5,991 nt of DNA, taken from contig JAHJKV010000234.1 in the NCBI GenBank assembly GCA_018822065.1, forward strand, positions 1 to 5,991, written 5' to 3'. Every line of letters starts with the position of its first letter. Within the stretch, counting starts at the first letter, position 1. Shown one piece after another: positions 5,932 through 5,991 of the stretch. The position numbers and the translations under genes were made by a program. The notes below the pieces were generated by a model. It saw nothing but the letters and a program-made list of their open reading frames with translations. It did not search any database and was not told the DNA's origin. This DNA is from Pseudomonadota bacterium. Its GTDB lineage: Bacteria > Desulfobacterota > Desulfovibrionia > Desulfovibrionales > Desulfovibrionaceae.

Positions 5932-5991
5932 ATGGGAAAAACCATACGCTTCGGCGTGTCGCTTGATTCCGACCTTCTGGAGAAATTTGAC
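5932..5991 (+). CDS. nikR: NikR, nickel-responsive ribbon-helix-helix transcriptional regulator (3' partial)
   Basis: Only the first 20 codons are in the window: MGKTIRFGVSLDSDLLEKFD. They match the N-terminal DNA-binding part of NikR. The strand TIRFGVS inserts into the DNA major groove as part of a dimeric ribbon-helix-helix, and LDSDLLEKFD begins the first helix. NikR binds Ni(II) through a C-terminal ACT-like domain, not visible here, and represses nickel uptake genes. AAAGGAG ends at 5925, six bases before the ATG, a strong ribosome binding site that fixes the start. The gene lies 37 bp after the methyltransferase stop, and no nickel transporter gene is visible in the window. Another CopG-type regulator is possible from so short a fragment, but the wording is very NikR-like. 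Confidence 0.82.
   Translation, partial: MGKTIRFGVSLDSDLLEKFD

Noticed and set aside
1..5991. tRNA, rRNA, CRISPR arrays, insertion sequences, attachment sites, riboswitches
   Set aside because: No cloverleaf, direct-repeat array, transposase, terminal inverted repeats or conserved riboswitch core was seen on either strand.

Overview
The window looks like a GC-rich deltaproteobacterial chromosome, most probably a sulfate reducer of the Desulfovibrionaceae. That guess rests on the codon bias (strong preference for C or G in third positions in the liv and methyltransferase genes), the style of the Liv proteins, and a NikR whose first residues fit that group. It is an inference from memory of families, not a database result. 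The window holds parts of two plus-strand gene groups with a two-gene minus-strand operon between them.

Bases 1-2806 (plus strand) carry the end of a branched-chain amino acid ABC importer operon. It contains livH (permease, 5' end outside the window), livM (second permease, overlapping livH) and livF (ATPase, three bases after the livM stop). The usual order is livH-M-G-F, but livG is absent between livM and livF. A strong intrinsic terminator at about 2827-2855 closes the operon. It also lies just beyond the stop of the facing minus-strand operon, so it may serve both.

Bases 2860-5051 (minus strand) encode two secreted proteins that I cannot assign to a named family. Their genes overlap by four bases (ATGA), and a promoter near 5069-5097 with a very short predicted leader appears to drive them. 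The upstream gene (353 aa) has a signal peptide, a domain resembling the PsbP/DcrB type, a Pro/Thr/Ala-rich linker and a C-terminal domain. The downstream gene (377 aa) has a signal peptide and a long helical, charged region. Its own C-terminal domain matches that of its partner at a series of equally spaced residues. This shared domain is the least-described item in the window.

Bases 5052-5204 are a divergent intergenic region. It is followed on the plus strand by a class I SAM-dependent methyltransferase of the seven-beta-strand lysine-methyltransferase (MTF16-like) type. After 37 bp comes the start of nikR, a nickel-responsive ribbon-helix-helix regulator cut by the window end. No terminator or clear promoter separates the last two, so they are probably co-transcribed.
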